From assembly GCF_000425785.1 (NCBI RefSeq), contig NZ_AUEC01000012.1, positions 124,001 through 188,000 on the forward strand: a stretch of DNA of 64,000 nucleotides, written 5' to 3'. Made by a program: the position numbers and the translations under genes. Every line of letters begins with the position of its first letter. Positions within the stretch are counted from its first letter, which is position 1. The stretch is from Pseudomonas taiwanensis DSM 21245. GTDB taxonomy: Bacteria; Pseudomonadota; Gammaproteobacteria; Pseudomonadales; Pseudomonadaceae. Below the pieces are notes generated by a model. That model saw only the letters and a list, made by a program, of their open reading frames with translations. It searched no databases and was not told where the DNA came from. Shown here in pieces: positions 26,104 through 34,388 of the stretch.

Positions 26104-27519
26104 ATGAATAGCTTGAGTATTGCTCTGTCCACAGATTACGAAGAGATCACAGTATTCAACCCGTTTGATGGTTCTGTGATTGGTGAAGTGGCTAAAGTGC
26201 CGGCGACCTCTGCTCACCTGGTAATCGATGCTGCAAAGCATGGTGCTGTGATCGCCCGCAACCTTTCTCGCGCTGAGCGCTCTCGTATTCTGGAGCACGC
26301 AGCTGCGCTGGTTGAGACGGACAAACAGGCTTTCGCAGAGCTGATTTCGGCGGAGTCGGGCAAAACTATCCGCCAAGCGCGTAAAGAAGTTCTTCGCTGC
26401 GTAAACACGCTCAAGCTGTCGGCTGAAGAGGCCAAGCGCAACGCGGGTGAAGTCATTCCGTTTGACTCCTATGTCGGCTCAGAATCGCGTCAGGGTTGGT
26501 TCACTCGTGAACCTCTGGGTGTCATCTTGGCCATCACACCTTACAACGACCCGTTGAATCTGGTTGCCCATAAGCTTGGCCCAGCCATTGCCGGTGGCAA
26601 CTCGGTAGTGCTGAAACCTTCCGAGCTTGCCCCTCTGTCTGCGGTGAAGCTGGTGAGCTACCTGAACAAGGCAGGCTTGCCTGCTGAGGTCGTCTCGGTG
26701 GCTACCGGTGATGCTGAACTGGGTAAGGCGCTGGTTGCTCACCGAGCTGTCAGAATGATTTCGTTCACCGGTGGCTTTGCTACAGGCGAACAGATCACCA
26801 AGACTGCCGGTTTGAAGAAGATGGCTATGGATCTGGGGGGTAATGCGCCAGTAATCGTTATGGGCGATTGCGATCTTGAGTCTACAGTCGAGTCTTGTGT
26901 ATCTGGTGCCTACTGGGCCGCAGGGCAGAACTGTATCGGGACTCAACGAATCCTGATTGATAGCAAAATCTATCAGGCCTTCAAGGAAAAATTCGTAGAG
27001 CAGTCACGTGACCTGGTAGTGGGTAACCAGGCCAACGAGGCCACTGACGTCGGCCCGATGATCTCTGAGGCCGCAGCAAAACGTGCAGAAGATTCTGTGC
27101 AGGAAGCCGTCAGCAAGGGTGCCAAGGTTCTGCTTGGTAACAAGCGGGAGGGCACACTGTTCTATCCAACCGTCCTGGAAGACGTGAGCTTTGAGTGCAA
27201 GGTTTGGCAGGAAGAGGTGTTCAGTCCGATCGTTATCCTGCAGGAGATCAGCACGCTCGAAGATGCTCTGGCGCTTGCCAACGAGCCAGAGTACAGCCTG
27301 CACGCTGGTATCTTCACCAGCAATTTGAACACCGCTATGAAGGCCGCGAAGCTGCTTGAGGCGGGTGGCGTGATGATCAACGACTCGTCTGACTACCGTT
27401 TCGATGCGATGCCATTTGGTGGCTTCAAGTACGGCAGCATGGGGCGTGAAGGTGTGCGTTTTGCCTTCGAAGACATGACGCAGCCTAAGGTCATTTGCCT
27501 TAACGGCCCTAGCGAGTAA
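26104..27519 (+). CDS. Aldehyde dehydrogenase (proposed aspartate semialdehyde oxidation)
   Basis: A 471-residue ALDH. Landmarks are [10 protein letters not shown] (oxyanion Asn), VVLKPSE (cofactor), GGNAP, and the nucleophile Cys277 in [11 protein letters not shown]. The base position in the family motif LELGG reads MDLGG, so Glu is replaced by Asp243. It resembles the PhnY/lactaldehyde group. It starts 3 bases after homoserine dehydrogenase. The inferred role is oxidation of aspartate 4-semialdehyde to aspartate, completing conversion of homoserine. A terminator hairpin follows at about 27562. Confidence 0.82.
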   Translation: MNSLSIALSTDYEEITVFNPFDGSVIGEVAKVPATSAHLVIDAAKHGAVIARNLSRAERSRILEHAAALVETDKQAFAELISAESGKTIRQARKEVLRCVNTLKLSAEEAKRNAGEVIPFDSYVGSESRQGWFTREPLGVILAITPYNDPLNLVAHKLGPAIAGGNSVVLKPSELAPLSAVKLVSYLNKAGLPAEVVSVATGDAELGKALVAHRAVRMISFTGGFATGEQITKTAGLKKMAMDLGGNAPVIVMGDCDLESTVESCVSGAYWAAGQNCIGTQRILIDSKIYQAFKEKFVEQSRDLVVGNQANEATDVGPMISEAAAKRAEDSVQEAVSKGAKVLLGNKREGTLFYPTVLEDVSFECKVWQEEVFSPIVILQEISTLEDALALANEPEYSLHAGIFTSNLNTAMKAAKLLEAGGVMINDSSDYRFDAMPFGGFKYGSMGREGVRFAFEDMTQPKVICLNGPSE

Positions 27520-27561
27520 GGCCTTAAGGTCTTTCAGGCTCTGATAATCGTTAGGTTGGTA

Positions 27562-27592
27562 AAAAGGGGGGCGTCAGCTCCCCTTTATTCAA
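27562..27592 (+). terminator. Intrinsic terminator after the ALDH gene
   Basis: AAAGGGG-GGC-GTCA-GC-TCCCCTTT forms a hairpin followed by an AT-rich stretch. The RidA gene begins 15 bases later and probably has its own or read-through expression. Confidence 0.6.
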
Positions 27593-27607
27593 GATCAGGG
27601 GGTGAAA

Positions 27608-27985
27608 ATGAGCAATCTTATTCAACGATACCCTAGTCAGGCACCTCTGCCTCTCTCCAGGGCTGTGAGGGCTGGCGGTTTTTTGTTTCTTTCAGGTCAA
27701 ATTCCGGTTAGTCCGTCTGGTGACGTAGTAAGAGGTGACATCCGAGTTCAAACCAGAGCTGTATGTCAGCGCATAGGTGAAAGCCTGGCTGCTTGCGGTG
27801 CCAGTTTTGATCAGGTTGTAAAGGCAACTGTATGGCTTTCGGACTTGAGCCATTTTGATGGTTTAAATGAAGTCTACAGGGAGTTTTTTGGCTCTGACCT
27901 TCCTGCACGCTCTACCGTTACCTCTGAACTGGTGTTGGGTGTTGATGTGGAAATTGAAGTTCAAGCCTTTGTTGGTCAGTCTTGA
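27608..27985 (+). CDS. RidA/YjgF-family enamine/imine deaminase
   Basis: A 125-residue trimeric barrel protein. The catalytic Arg is kept in LPARSTVTSELV near residue 100, and the front motif is FLFLSGQIPVSPSG. RidA hydrolyses reactive enamines released by PLP lyases to 2-oxo acids. In this cluster the probable source is the gamma-lyase at 29714, whose side reactions would give 2-aminocrotonate. The ATG at 27608 is chosen over a GTG six bases earlier. Confidence 0.85.
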   Translation: MSNLIQRYPSQAPLPLSRAVRAGGFLFLSGQIPVSPSGDVVRGDIRVQTRAVCQRIGESLAACGASFDQVVKATVWLSDLSHFDGLNEVYREFFGSDLPARSTVTSELVLGVDVEIEVQAFVGQS

Positions 27986-28143
27986 TTATCTTCTTGGTTT
28001 CTGAAGGCTCTTTGCTCTTGCGTGTAAGGCCCATCATAGCCTTTGTTGAGCGTGGAGCTGCTTAGTTTATATGTGAGTATGCTGCTTATGTAAGGCGTGC
28101 ATTGGTTACGCCTTGCCGTAATACAATAACAAGGTGTTGGCGT

Positions 28144-29697
28144 ATGAGCTTTAAAGATAGTGTTCCTGCTGACTCGGCGGCTGAGAGTGCAAGCAGGGTT
28201 AAGTATGTTGGTGCAGAAGATGTTGGCTACAAAAAGACACTTCGTGCACGCCAGATTCAGATGATCGCAATTGGTGGTGCTGTTGGTAGTGGTCTATTCC
28301 TAGGGGCAGGTGCTCGCCTTTCTGAAGCAGGCCCTTCACTCGTTTTTGCATTTGCTGTTTGCGGTGTGTTCGCGTGGTTTATCATTCGCGCTCTTGGTGA
28401 GCTAGTTCTCCACAGGCCCTCAACCGGGTCTTTTGTGTCCTATGCCCGAGAGTTCTATGGTGAAAAACTGGCATATGCAGCAGGCTGGATGTACTGGACA
28501 AACTGGGTAACTGTTGCAATTGCAGAGCTCACGGCTACAGCTCTTTATCTGAACTTTTTCAAGGCCTATGTTCCGTTCCTTGGAGATGTTCCTCAATGGG
28601 CTTCTGCGCTTGGTGTGCTAGCCATCATTACAGGCATCAACCTGGTGTCTGTAAAAATATTTGGTGAATTAGAGTTCTGGTTTGCCTTCTTCAAGGTTGC
28701 GGCCCTGGTTACCTTCCTTTGCGTGGGTGTGTACATGGTTGTCTTTGGTACACCAATCGATGGCCATGTACCAGGCTTCCAGTTGATCTCAGATCATGGG
28801 GGGTGGTTCCCTTATGGTGTGATGCCTGCGGTAATTTTAATACAGGGCGTAGTTTTTGCTTACGGTAGTATTGAGCTTGTTGGTACGGCAGCAGGGGAGG
28901 CCAAAGATGTTGAAAAGGTCATGCCGAAAGCAATTCGCGCAGTTGTCTTCCGTATTGTTGTTTTCTATGTTGGCACTATATTGCTGCTTTCGTTGCTTAT
29001 GCCGAGCTCCTCATACATTCCAGGAGTAAGTCCGTTAGTAACCTTCTTCGGTGCCATTGGTGTCCAAGGCGCTGACGCTATCATGAACATGGTTCTGTTC
29101 ACCGCAGCCATTTCATCCCTAAATGCTGGGATTTACACTACTGGACGTATTCTTCGTTCGCTTGCAGTGACGGGTTCTGCGCCACCTTTCCTTGTGAAAA
29201 TGAACAGCAATGGTGTGCCATTTGCTGGGATTATGTTCACAACCATTGCATCTCTTGTCGGCGTAGCTATGAATGCATTTCTACCAGACCAGGCTTTTGA
29301 GATTGCTATGTCGTTGACAGCAATTTTGATGCTGGGTGCTTGGGGCGTGATTATCCTCTGCCAGCTCAAGCTTTATAGGCTTTCTCAGCAGGGGCTCATT
29401 GAACGTCCAAAGTTTAGAATGATGTTCGCGCCTTATAGTGGTTATGCAACTCTGGTGTTTTTCGTCCTAGTCTTTATTTTGATTGCTTGTGACTATCCAG
29501 TCGGTACGTACTCTGCCGCATCTATTCCGTTCTATGGTGCAGTTCTTGTGGTCGGCTGGTATGTGGTTCGTGGCCGGGTTTATGGGATCGCAAGTGGCAA
29601 GTTGAAGTTTGACGATAATCAAGAGTTGGTTCCAACGGATGCTAGTGTATCAAACGATGGGTTGACTGTTAAGCCATCCTTAAAAGAAGCTCAATAA
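28144..29697 (+). CDS. Amino acid permease, APC superfamily (AAT family)
   Basis: A 517-residue transporter with about 12 membrane helices. The entry motif LRARQIQMIAIGGAVGSGLFLGAG and the helix-3 segment NWVTVAIAELTATALY are typical of the GabP/AnsP/CycA branch. The start at 28144 has AAGGTG upstream. It sits between RidA and the gamma-lyase, so uptake of canavanine, homoserine or a related amino acid is likely. Substrate cannot be read from the sequence. Confidence 0.85.
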   Translation: MSFKDSVPADSAAESASRVKYVGAEDVGYKKTLRARQIQMIAIGGAVGSGLFLGAGARLSEAGPSLVFAFAVCGVFAWFIIRALGELVLHRPSTGSFVSYAREFYGEKLAYAAGWMYWTNWVTVAIAELTATALYLNFFKAYVPFLGDVPQWASALGVLAIITGINLVSVKIFGELEFWFAFFKVAALVTFLCVGVYMVVFGTPIDGHVPGFQLISDHGGWFPYGVMPAVILIQGVVFAYGSIELVGTAAGEAKDVEKVMPKAIRAVVFRIVVFYVGTILLLSLLMPSSSYIPGVSPLVTFFGAIGVQGADAIMNMVLFTAAISSLNAGIYTTGRILRSLAVTGSAPPFLVKMNSNGVPFAGIMFTTIASLVGVAMNAFLPDQAFEIAMSLTAILMLGAWGVIILCQLKLYRLSQQGLIERPKFRMMFAPYSGYATLVFFVLVFILIACDYPVGTYSAASIPFYGAVLVVGWYVVRGRVYGIASGKLKFDDNQELVPTDASVSNDGLTVKPSLKEAQ

Positions 29698-29713
29698 GCA
29701 AGAGGGTACTAAG

Positions 29714-30919
29714 ATGCGTCCTGATAAAGAAAACCTGGCCACATTGGGTGTTAGCAGCCAGGCAGTTCATGGCGGTAACGTTATGGACGTCACCACTGGC
29801 GCAGTGCGCACACCACTGGTGATGGCAAACTCTTATCGCCTTCCTGACGACCCGGAAGACATGGACTGGTCGAGCCCTGATGGCTTGGTTTACACCCGTA
29901 ATGCAGGTCACAACCAGGTGTGCCTGGAAAAGAAACTTGCAGCTATCGAAGGCGGTGAGGCTGCAGCTGCGTTTGCAACCGGGGTTGCTGCGCTGCACTC
30001 GGTATTCTTCACTTTTCTGAAAAGTGGGGATCATATCGTTGTCGGTGACGTTACCTACGAAGCAGTATGGCGTTTGTTTGCAGAGTTGCTGCCTGAGCGT
30101 TATGGCATTCAAGCGACCTTCGTCAACATGGGTGATTTGGAAGCAGTGCGCAAGGCAGTGAAGCCTAACACCAAGCTGATTCACACCGAGTCCATCGGGA
30201 ACCCGACCACCAAGGTAGCTGATATCGAAGGCTTGGCAGAAATTGCCAAAGCGAATGGTGCTCTGCTGTCGGTTGATGCAACCTTCACCCCACCGCCATT
30301 CTTCCACGCCTTGACCAAAGGGGCTGATTTGGTTGTTCACTCCCTGACCAAGTACATCAATGGCCATGGTGACGCCATGGGTGGTGTTGTGATCGGCAGC
30401 AAAGAACTGATCGGCAAGATCAAGCATGATGCCTTGGTCGACCTAGGGGCTGTAATTTCGCCGTTCAATGCCTGGCTGATCATGCGCGGCTCGGTAACCT
30501 TGCCCCTGCGGATCCGCCAGCATCTTGCTACGGCTGAGAAAGTAGCTGCGTTCCTGGATTCCGATGACCGCATTGCCTACGTTTACTACCCGGGTCTGCC
30601 GTCCCATCCTCAGCATGAACTGGCCCGTCGTCAGTTTGAAGGCAAAGGGTTCGGCGGTGTGATGGCATTTGCTGTCAAGGGTAGTTCTGACAAGCAGAAC
30701 CGCTTCGTTGCGAAGCTGAAGGTTATTACTTCAGCGGTTTCCATTGGCCATGACGAATCGCTCATCGTTCATGTCGGCCCAGAAGCGCGTGGCGGTTCCG
30801 AGCATTACCCCAAAGAGTTCCTTGAGTACGGTCACCTGCGCCTTTCGATTGGTCTCGAAGACGCTGATGATCTGATTAAAGACATTTCAGCGGCTCTGGA
30901 CGAAACGTTCAGCAACTGA
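29714..30919 (+). CDS. PLP-dependent gamma-lyase, probable canavanine gamma-lyase
   Basis: A 401-residue Cys/Met-metabolism fold enzyme. PLP-binding Lys213 lies in HSLTKYINGHGD; YTRNAGHNQ near residue 60 contributes the phosphate-binding Tyr/Arg. Cystathionine gamma-synthase/lyase and methionine gamma-lyase share this fold. The flanks (homoserine dehydrogenase, ALDH, RidA, stand-alone B3/4 protein, guanidine exporter) match the published canavanine utilisation locus, in which this enzyme cleaves L-canavanine into homoserine and hydroxyguanidine. The substrate is thus a context-based call. GAGGGTACTAAG precedes the ATG, and a terminator follows. Confidence 0.8.
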   Translation: MRPDKENLATLGVSSQAVHGGNVMDVTTGAVRTPLVMANSYRLPDDPEDMDWSSPDGLVYTRNAGHNQVCLEKKLAAIEGGEAAAAFATGVAALHSVFFTFLKSGDHIVVGDVTYEAVWRLFAELLPERYGIQATFVNMGDLEAVRKAVKPNTKLIHTESIGNPTTKVADIEGLAEIAKANGALLSVDATFTPPPFFHALTKGADLVVHSLTKYINGHGDAMGGVVIGSKELIGKIKHDALVDLGAVISPFNAWLIMRGSVTLPLRIRQHLATAEKVAAFLDSDDRIAYVYYPGLPSHPQHELARRQFEGKGFGGVMAFAVKGSSDKQNRFVAKLKVITSAVSIGHDESLIVHVGPEARGGSEHYPKEFLEYGHLRLSIGLEDADDLIKDISAALDETFSN

Positions 30920-30981
30920 AGTAAATTCGGGAGATTTCATGCAGTCTCCCGAATTGCCGATCTTCGTAGGTAACCCTCTTT

Positions 30982-31008
30982 GCCTCCCTACCAGGGGAGG
31001 CTTTTTTT
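30982..31008 (+). terminator. Intrinsic terminator after the gamma-lyase gene
   Basis: GCCTCCC, a short loop and GGGAGGC followed by seven T. It separates the gamma-lyase transcript from the oppositely oriented regulator gene. Confidence 0.9.
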
Positions 31009-31023
31009 AGCTTTAAAAATTTG

Positions 31024-31626
31024 TCACTGATGAAGTTCTGCAACAGTCATTGTAAAAATCAGGGTTTCTTTCCCATCATTTATATACTGATGAGGAACAT
31101 CAGTTTTTGCAATTGCTGAGCATCCGTGTTTGATGATGAGTTCAGCTTCACTAATGACAAGTTTCAAGGTGCCTTGCTCAACATGAAAGAGTTCGAAGGT
31201 ACCAGCGGGATGTCCACTGGACTCGAAAAGCTCGCCTGGCTTGAGCTCCCATTTCCATAGCTCAATCATGTTGGGCCCGCTGGTGCCTGCCAGCAAGCGT
31301 GCAGATCCGCCTGCCGGCCCGTTCCACAGTGTCGGAATCTCTTGCGCCTCAATCAAGCGGGCAGTGGGAGTGCTTGCCACATTCACGACATCAGCGACGG
31401 ACAATCCAAGTGCTGCTGAGATCTTGCACAGGATGCCGATGCTAGGGTTTGCTTTGCAGTTTTCAATCTCGACTACCATTCCCTTGCTGACGCCTGAGCG
31501 ACGGGCAAGCTCATCAAGAGAGATTTTTTGCTGCTTGCGTACCTCCCTAAGCCGCTTGGCGACTGCCTCGCTTACCTGCTGAACATGGGCTTCCGGGTCG
31601 GTCGATATATTGACTTTTTTGGTCAT
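31024..31626 (-). CDS. XRE-cupin transcriptional regulator
   Basis: A 200-residue protein: XRE helix-turn-helix in residues about 20-75 (LREVRKQQKISLDELARRSGVSKGMVVEIE) and a C-terminal cupin (about 115-195) that would bind a small ligand. It is divergent from the B3/4 gene, 46 bases apart. The TATATTGACTTTTTT site at 31606 overlaps its own first codons, with more GGTCA half sites up to 31656. I infer autoregulation and control of the B3/4 gene, with canavanine or a metabolite as effector. Confidence 0.85.
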   Translation of the reverse strand: MTKKVNISTDPEAHVQQVSEAVAKRLREVRKQQKISLDELARRSGVSKGMVVEIENCKANPSIGILCKISAALGLSVADVVNVASTPTARLIEAQEIPTLWNGPAGGSARLLAGTSGPNMIELWKWELKPGELFESSGHPAGTFELFHVEQGTLKLVISEAELIIKHGCSAIAKTDVPHQYINDGKETLIFTMTVAELHQ

Positions 31627-31656
31627 CGGTCAGTAAAATGCTCTAAATTGGTCAGT
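31606..31656. promoter_or_regulatory. TATATTGAC operator cluster (site 3)
   Basis: TATATTGACTTTTTTGGTCA at 31606-31625, then further GGTCAGT half sites near 31628 and 31651. It lies between the divergent XRE-cupin and B3/4 genes. TATATT could serve as the -10 of the plus-strand promoter, placing the GGTCA repeats at and after the transcription start, a typical repressor position. Confidence 0.6.
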
Positions 31657-31672
31657 TTTAGGAGATTCTCTG

Positions 31673-32359
31673 ATGCTTTCTGTACATCCGTCAATTGACC
31701 CCAGGGTTGCCGAGCTAGCTCCTGGTTTTCGAGCGGTCAGCGTTGTCGTTGAGGCTGCTCCTATAGTCAATCCTGATGTCGCAGCGCAAGCCATGGAGCG
31801 TGCTTACCAGGTGGTTGAAGCTGGCACTTCAACTTGGGCCGAGGCTCATCTGGCGGCATGGGGTGATGCTTTCCGGAAATTTGGCGTTAAGCCACAGCGT
31901 ACGCCATGTTCCGCAGAAGCCCTCCTCAAGCGAGTCAAAAAGGACGGTAAGCTGCCAGCTATCGACCCTGTTGTAGACCTGTACAACGCAATCAGCATTC
32001 AATATGCGATTCCTGTAGGCGGTGAAAATTTTGCGGCTTATGTTGGCATGCCACGATTGACCATAGCTGATGGTAGTGAAGAGTTTGACACGATGAAAAG
32101 TGGCGAGCCTGCAAATGAGCCGCCAGATGCTGGTGAGGTTATTTGGCGGGATGACCGAGGTGTGACTTGCCGTCGTTGGAACTGGCGTCAGGGTGTTCGA
32201 ACTCGTCTGGATGCCGAGGCCAAGCAGATGTGGTTCATCCTTGAGAGTCTTCCTGAGATGCCAATTGAAGCACTGAATGCGGCTGCAGATGATCTCGTGA
32301 CAGGGCTGTCAAAAATGATGCCTGGCGCTGTTATCACCACTGAACTCGTCGAAGCTTAA
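31673..32359 (+). CDS. ctdA: Stand-alone B3/4 editing protein, probable canavanyl-tRNA(Arg) deacylase
   Basis: A 228-residue protein consisting of one B3/4 domain, the editing fold of phenylalanyl-tRNA synthetase beta chain. The pattern PSAEALLKRV-type central helix (here PCSAEALLKRVKKDGKLPAIDP), VDLYNAISI and the RWNWRQG segment near residue 165 fit solo B3/4 proteins. A protein of this type in canavanine-degrading Pseudomonas (CtdA) removes canavanine wrongly attached to tRNA(Arg). The adjacent catabolic genes make that the most likely role. AGGAG precedes the ATG. The riboswitch and gdx follow. Confidence 0.78.
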   Translation: MLSVHPSIDPRVAELAPGFRAVSVVVEAAPIVNPDVAAQAMERAYQVVEAGTSTWAEAHLAAWGDAFRKFGVKPQRTPCSAEALLKRVKKDGKLPAIDPVVDLYNAISIQYAIPVGGENFAAYVGMPRLTIADGSEEFDTMKSGEPANEPPDAGEVIWRDDRGVTCRRWNWRQGVRTRLDAEAKQMWFILESLPEMPIEALNAAADDLVTGLSKMMPGAVITTELVEA

Positions 32360-32382
32360 TATTACAGCCAGTACATTAATGC

Positions 32383-32433
32383 CCCGGGGACGACCTCGTG
32401 TATTTGGGCTAATCTCGCCGGGACGACCCGGCT
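32383..32433 (+). ncRNA. Guanidine-II (mini-ykkC) riboswitch
   Basis: Two short hairpins each carry an ACGA tetraloop closed by GG/CC, the defining feature of this class. Hairpin one is CGGGG-ACGA-CCTCG (32385-32398); hairpin two is GCCGGG-ACGA-CCCGGC (32417-32432). The Shine-Dalgarno GGAG lies 9 bases downstream and the ATG of a Gdx-type exporter at 32451. Guanidinium binding pairs the two loops and frees the ribosome binding site. Both structure and downstream gene fit, so this is a strong call. Confidence 0.92.
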
Positions 32434-32450
32434 TCTATACGGAGCCGTTC

Positions 32451-32771
32451 ATGGCTTGGTTTAGTTTGATTGTTGCAGGTATTCTGGAGGTCGTATGGGC
32501 CTTCTCTATGAAGCAGTCTGAAGGCTTTACAAAAATTGGGGCTTCAGTTGTAACAATTGTTACAGTTGTTGCTAGCTTCATCCTGCTCTCCTATTCGATG
32601 AAGAGCTTGCCACTGGGTACTGCCTACACCATTTGGACAGGCATTGGGGCTGTTGGAGCATTTGTTGTAGGGATAGCATTTCTTGGTGAGCCGGTTGGCA
32701 CACTCAGGATTTTAGCTGCGGTTATGATTATTGGCGGCCTGCTGCTTATGAAATTCTCTTCTGCAGTATGA
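32451..32771 (+). CDS. gdx: Guanidinium exporter Gdx (SugE), SMR family
   Basis: A 106-residue four-helix transporter close to E. coli SugE/Gdx: AGILEVVWAFSMKQSEGF with the membrane Glu13, then MKSLPLGTAYTIWTGIGAVGA, and LLLMKFSS at the end. Gdx exports guanidinium in exchange for protons. It is preceded by a guanidine-II riboswitch, and the start at 32451 is set by that element and GGAG. The product hydroxyguanidine of canavanine cleavage, or guanidine derived from it, gives a reason for its presence here. Confidence 0.92.
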   Translation: MAWFSLIVAGILEVVWAFSMKQSEGFTKIGASVVTIVTVVASFILLSYSMKSLPLGTAYTIWTGIGAVGAFVVGIAFLGEPVGTLRILAAVMIIGGLLLMKFSSAV

Positions 32772-32789
32772 GCCTGATAAAGGGATTAA

Positions 32790-32816
32790 AGGCCGCTATC
32801 AAGCGGCCTTTTTTTA
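32790..32816 (+). terminator. Intrinsic terminator after gdx
   Basis: AGGCCGCT-ATCA-AGCGGCCT followed by seven T, 18 bases past the gdx stop. Confidence 0.92.
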
Positions 32817-32854
32817 TTTCAAATTAATTAACATTGTTGGCTACAGGGCTTTAA

Positions 32855-32885
32855 CGAGCAAAATGCTCGCTCATGAGCATTTTGG
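32855..32885. promoter_or_regulatory. CGAGCAAAATGCTCG palindrome plus half site
   Basis: A perfect 15-base palindrome at 32855-32869, followed by GAGCATTTTGG at 32875-32885, about 130 bases ahead of the threonine-synthase-like gene. It belongs to the same family as the sites at 13456, 13478 and 24949. Confidence 0.6.
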
Positions 32886-33008
32886 CCAAAAAATAATGCC
32901 ATTTAACCTATTTAAATGCTGGTGTGGCGTGCATAAAGTGCTTTCAGGACTCCTTGAAGCATTTTTTTGCAGGACAGGATGGTCGCTTAATTCTTATTTG
33001 GAGTAAAA

Positions 33009-34379
33009 ATGGACTACGTAAGCACTCGTGGTTCTGCGGAGCCTGCCAATTTTCGCAGTGTCGTCCTCTCAGGTATGGCATCAGATGGCGGGCTCTACGT
33101 GCCGGAGAGTCTCCCGCGCTTCGACAGCCAAGAAATTGCGAGTTGGTCATGGCTTCCCTTTGATGAGCTTGCGTTTCGTGTAATTTCTCCCTTTGTGGAT
33201 GGGGAGATTGAAAGCTTTGTCTTGAGGAGAATGCTGAAGGACTGCTATCAATGCTTTGACCATCGGGCGGTAGCTCCTCTTCAGCAGATTGGCCCAAATG
33301 AGTGGGTTTTGCAGTTGCATCACGGGCCTACTCAGGCATCCAAGGATTTCGCAGCCCAACTCCAAGCTCGGCTTGTGACACATCTTCTGATCCCGCCCAG
33401 CCAAGCAGTCGTTATTGGGGCGACCAATGGTGACACGGGGCTTGCAGCCATCGAAGCCTTCAAGGATTTGCACAATGTGAAGGTATTGGCTCTCTACCCC
33501 CGAGACGGTGTACCCGCTGATCGCTTGGCTGGTTTGATGGGGGCAAGCTCAGATCATGAACATTTGATCGAGGTTGACGGTAGCTTTGATGATTGCCAGA
33601 CCCTGGTCTCTAAGGTGCTGAGAGCTTGGCCGGCGGGAGATGTCCTTCCCATCAGTTTCAACTCTACAAATTGGGTTGGTGTCTTGGCTCAGATCGTCTT
33701 CTTTTTCCACAGTGCTTTGCAGCTTGGGGGAGGTGTGCGGCCTGTTGGGTTCAGCATACCGGGGGCAAGCTTTGCCGAGATCTATGCATGCTTCATTGCC
33801 CAAAAAATGGGGCTGGCAATCAATCAGGTCATTGTGTCGACGAATACCAATGACTCTCTGCATCGCTTCATTAACCAGAACAGCTACTCTACCCGAGAGG
33901 TCAGCCATTCGCTGTCTCCCTCAATGGACTTTTCTCTCTTTTCAAACCTCGAACGGTTCATCTGGGAGCTCTATGATCATGATGGCGGTACCGTACAGCG
34001 CCTAATGGCTGCTTTCGAGGAGTCGGGTAAGCTGAGCATTGGGAATAAGCAGTGGCTGCAGGCACGTATGCTGTTTGACTCTTATGCCGTTGCTGATGAG
34101 CAGGTTAAGGCGGAGATGCTCACTTTGTATAAGGAGGCGGGCACAGCTGTTGATCCGCAGACTGCAACGGGCGCCCTTGCCGCACGCCTGCATCGTCGTA
34201 GCATTGCGAGCCCAATGGTGACCCTGGCGCAGCTTGCTCCTAGCAAGTCCTCGCAGCTTTTGGCTGAACTGGACATGTGGAAAGGTGAAGTCACTGAGGC
34301 GGCCAGTTTGTCTGTGGATCACGTAGTGCTGAGCAAGGGAGATATCGATGGCCTTTCCAGCTTCATTCGGGGCATATAG
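33009..34379 (+). CDS. Threonine-synthase-like PLP protein with altered active-site loop
   Basis: A 456-residue fold-type II PLP protein aligned along its length with threonine synthase. ATNGDTGLAAIEAF and NSTNWVGVLAQ are kept, and Lys112 should bind PLP. However, the family motif GPTxAFKDxA reads GPTQASKDFA, and the loop normally VPTGNFGD is replaced by IPGASFAE near residue 250. No homoserine kinase is nearby. With an Lrp regulator 9 bases downstream and the catabolic neighbours, a changed reaction, for example on homoserine or its derivative, is more likely than threonine biosynthesis. GGAG precedes the ATG. Confidence 0.72.
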   Translation: MDYVSTRGSAEPANFRSVVLSGMASDGGLYVPESLPRFDSQEIASWSWLPFDELAFRVISPFVDGEIESFVLRRMLKDCYQCFDHRAVAPLQQIGPNEWVLQLHHGPTQASKDFAAQLQARLVTHLLIPPSQAVVIGATNGDTGLAAIEAFKDLHNVKVLALYPRDGVPADRLAGLMGASSDHEHLIEVDGSFDDCQTLVSKVLRAWPAGDVLPISFNSTNWVGVLAQIVFFFHSALQLGGGVRPVGFSIPGASFAEIYACFIAQKMGLAINQVIVSTNTNDSLHRFINQNSYSTREVSHSLSPSMDFSLFSNLERFIWELYDHDGGTVQRLMAAFEESGKLSIGNKQWLQARMLFDSYAVADEQVKAEMLTLYKEAGTAVDPQTATGALAARLHRRSIASPMVTLAQLAPSKSSQLLAELDMWKGEVTEAASLSVDHVVLSKGDIDGLSSFIRGI

Positions 34380-34388
34380 GGACACTGT

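Noticed and set aside
29669..30427. 252-codon open frame on the minus strand
   Set aside because: It is a shadow of the gamma-lyase gene, with unnatural Cys/His/Gln composition.
31604..31632. TATATTGAC site as a LexA box
   Set aside because: It does not fit the CTG-N10-CAG or Pseudomonas LexA2 patterns; the half sites are TTGAC/GGTCA.
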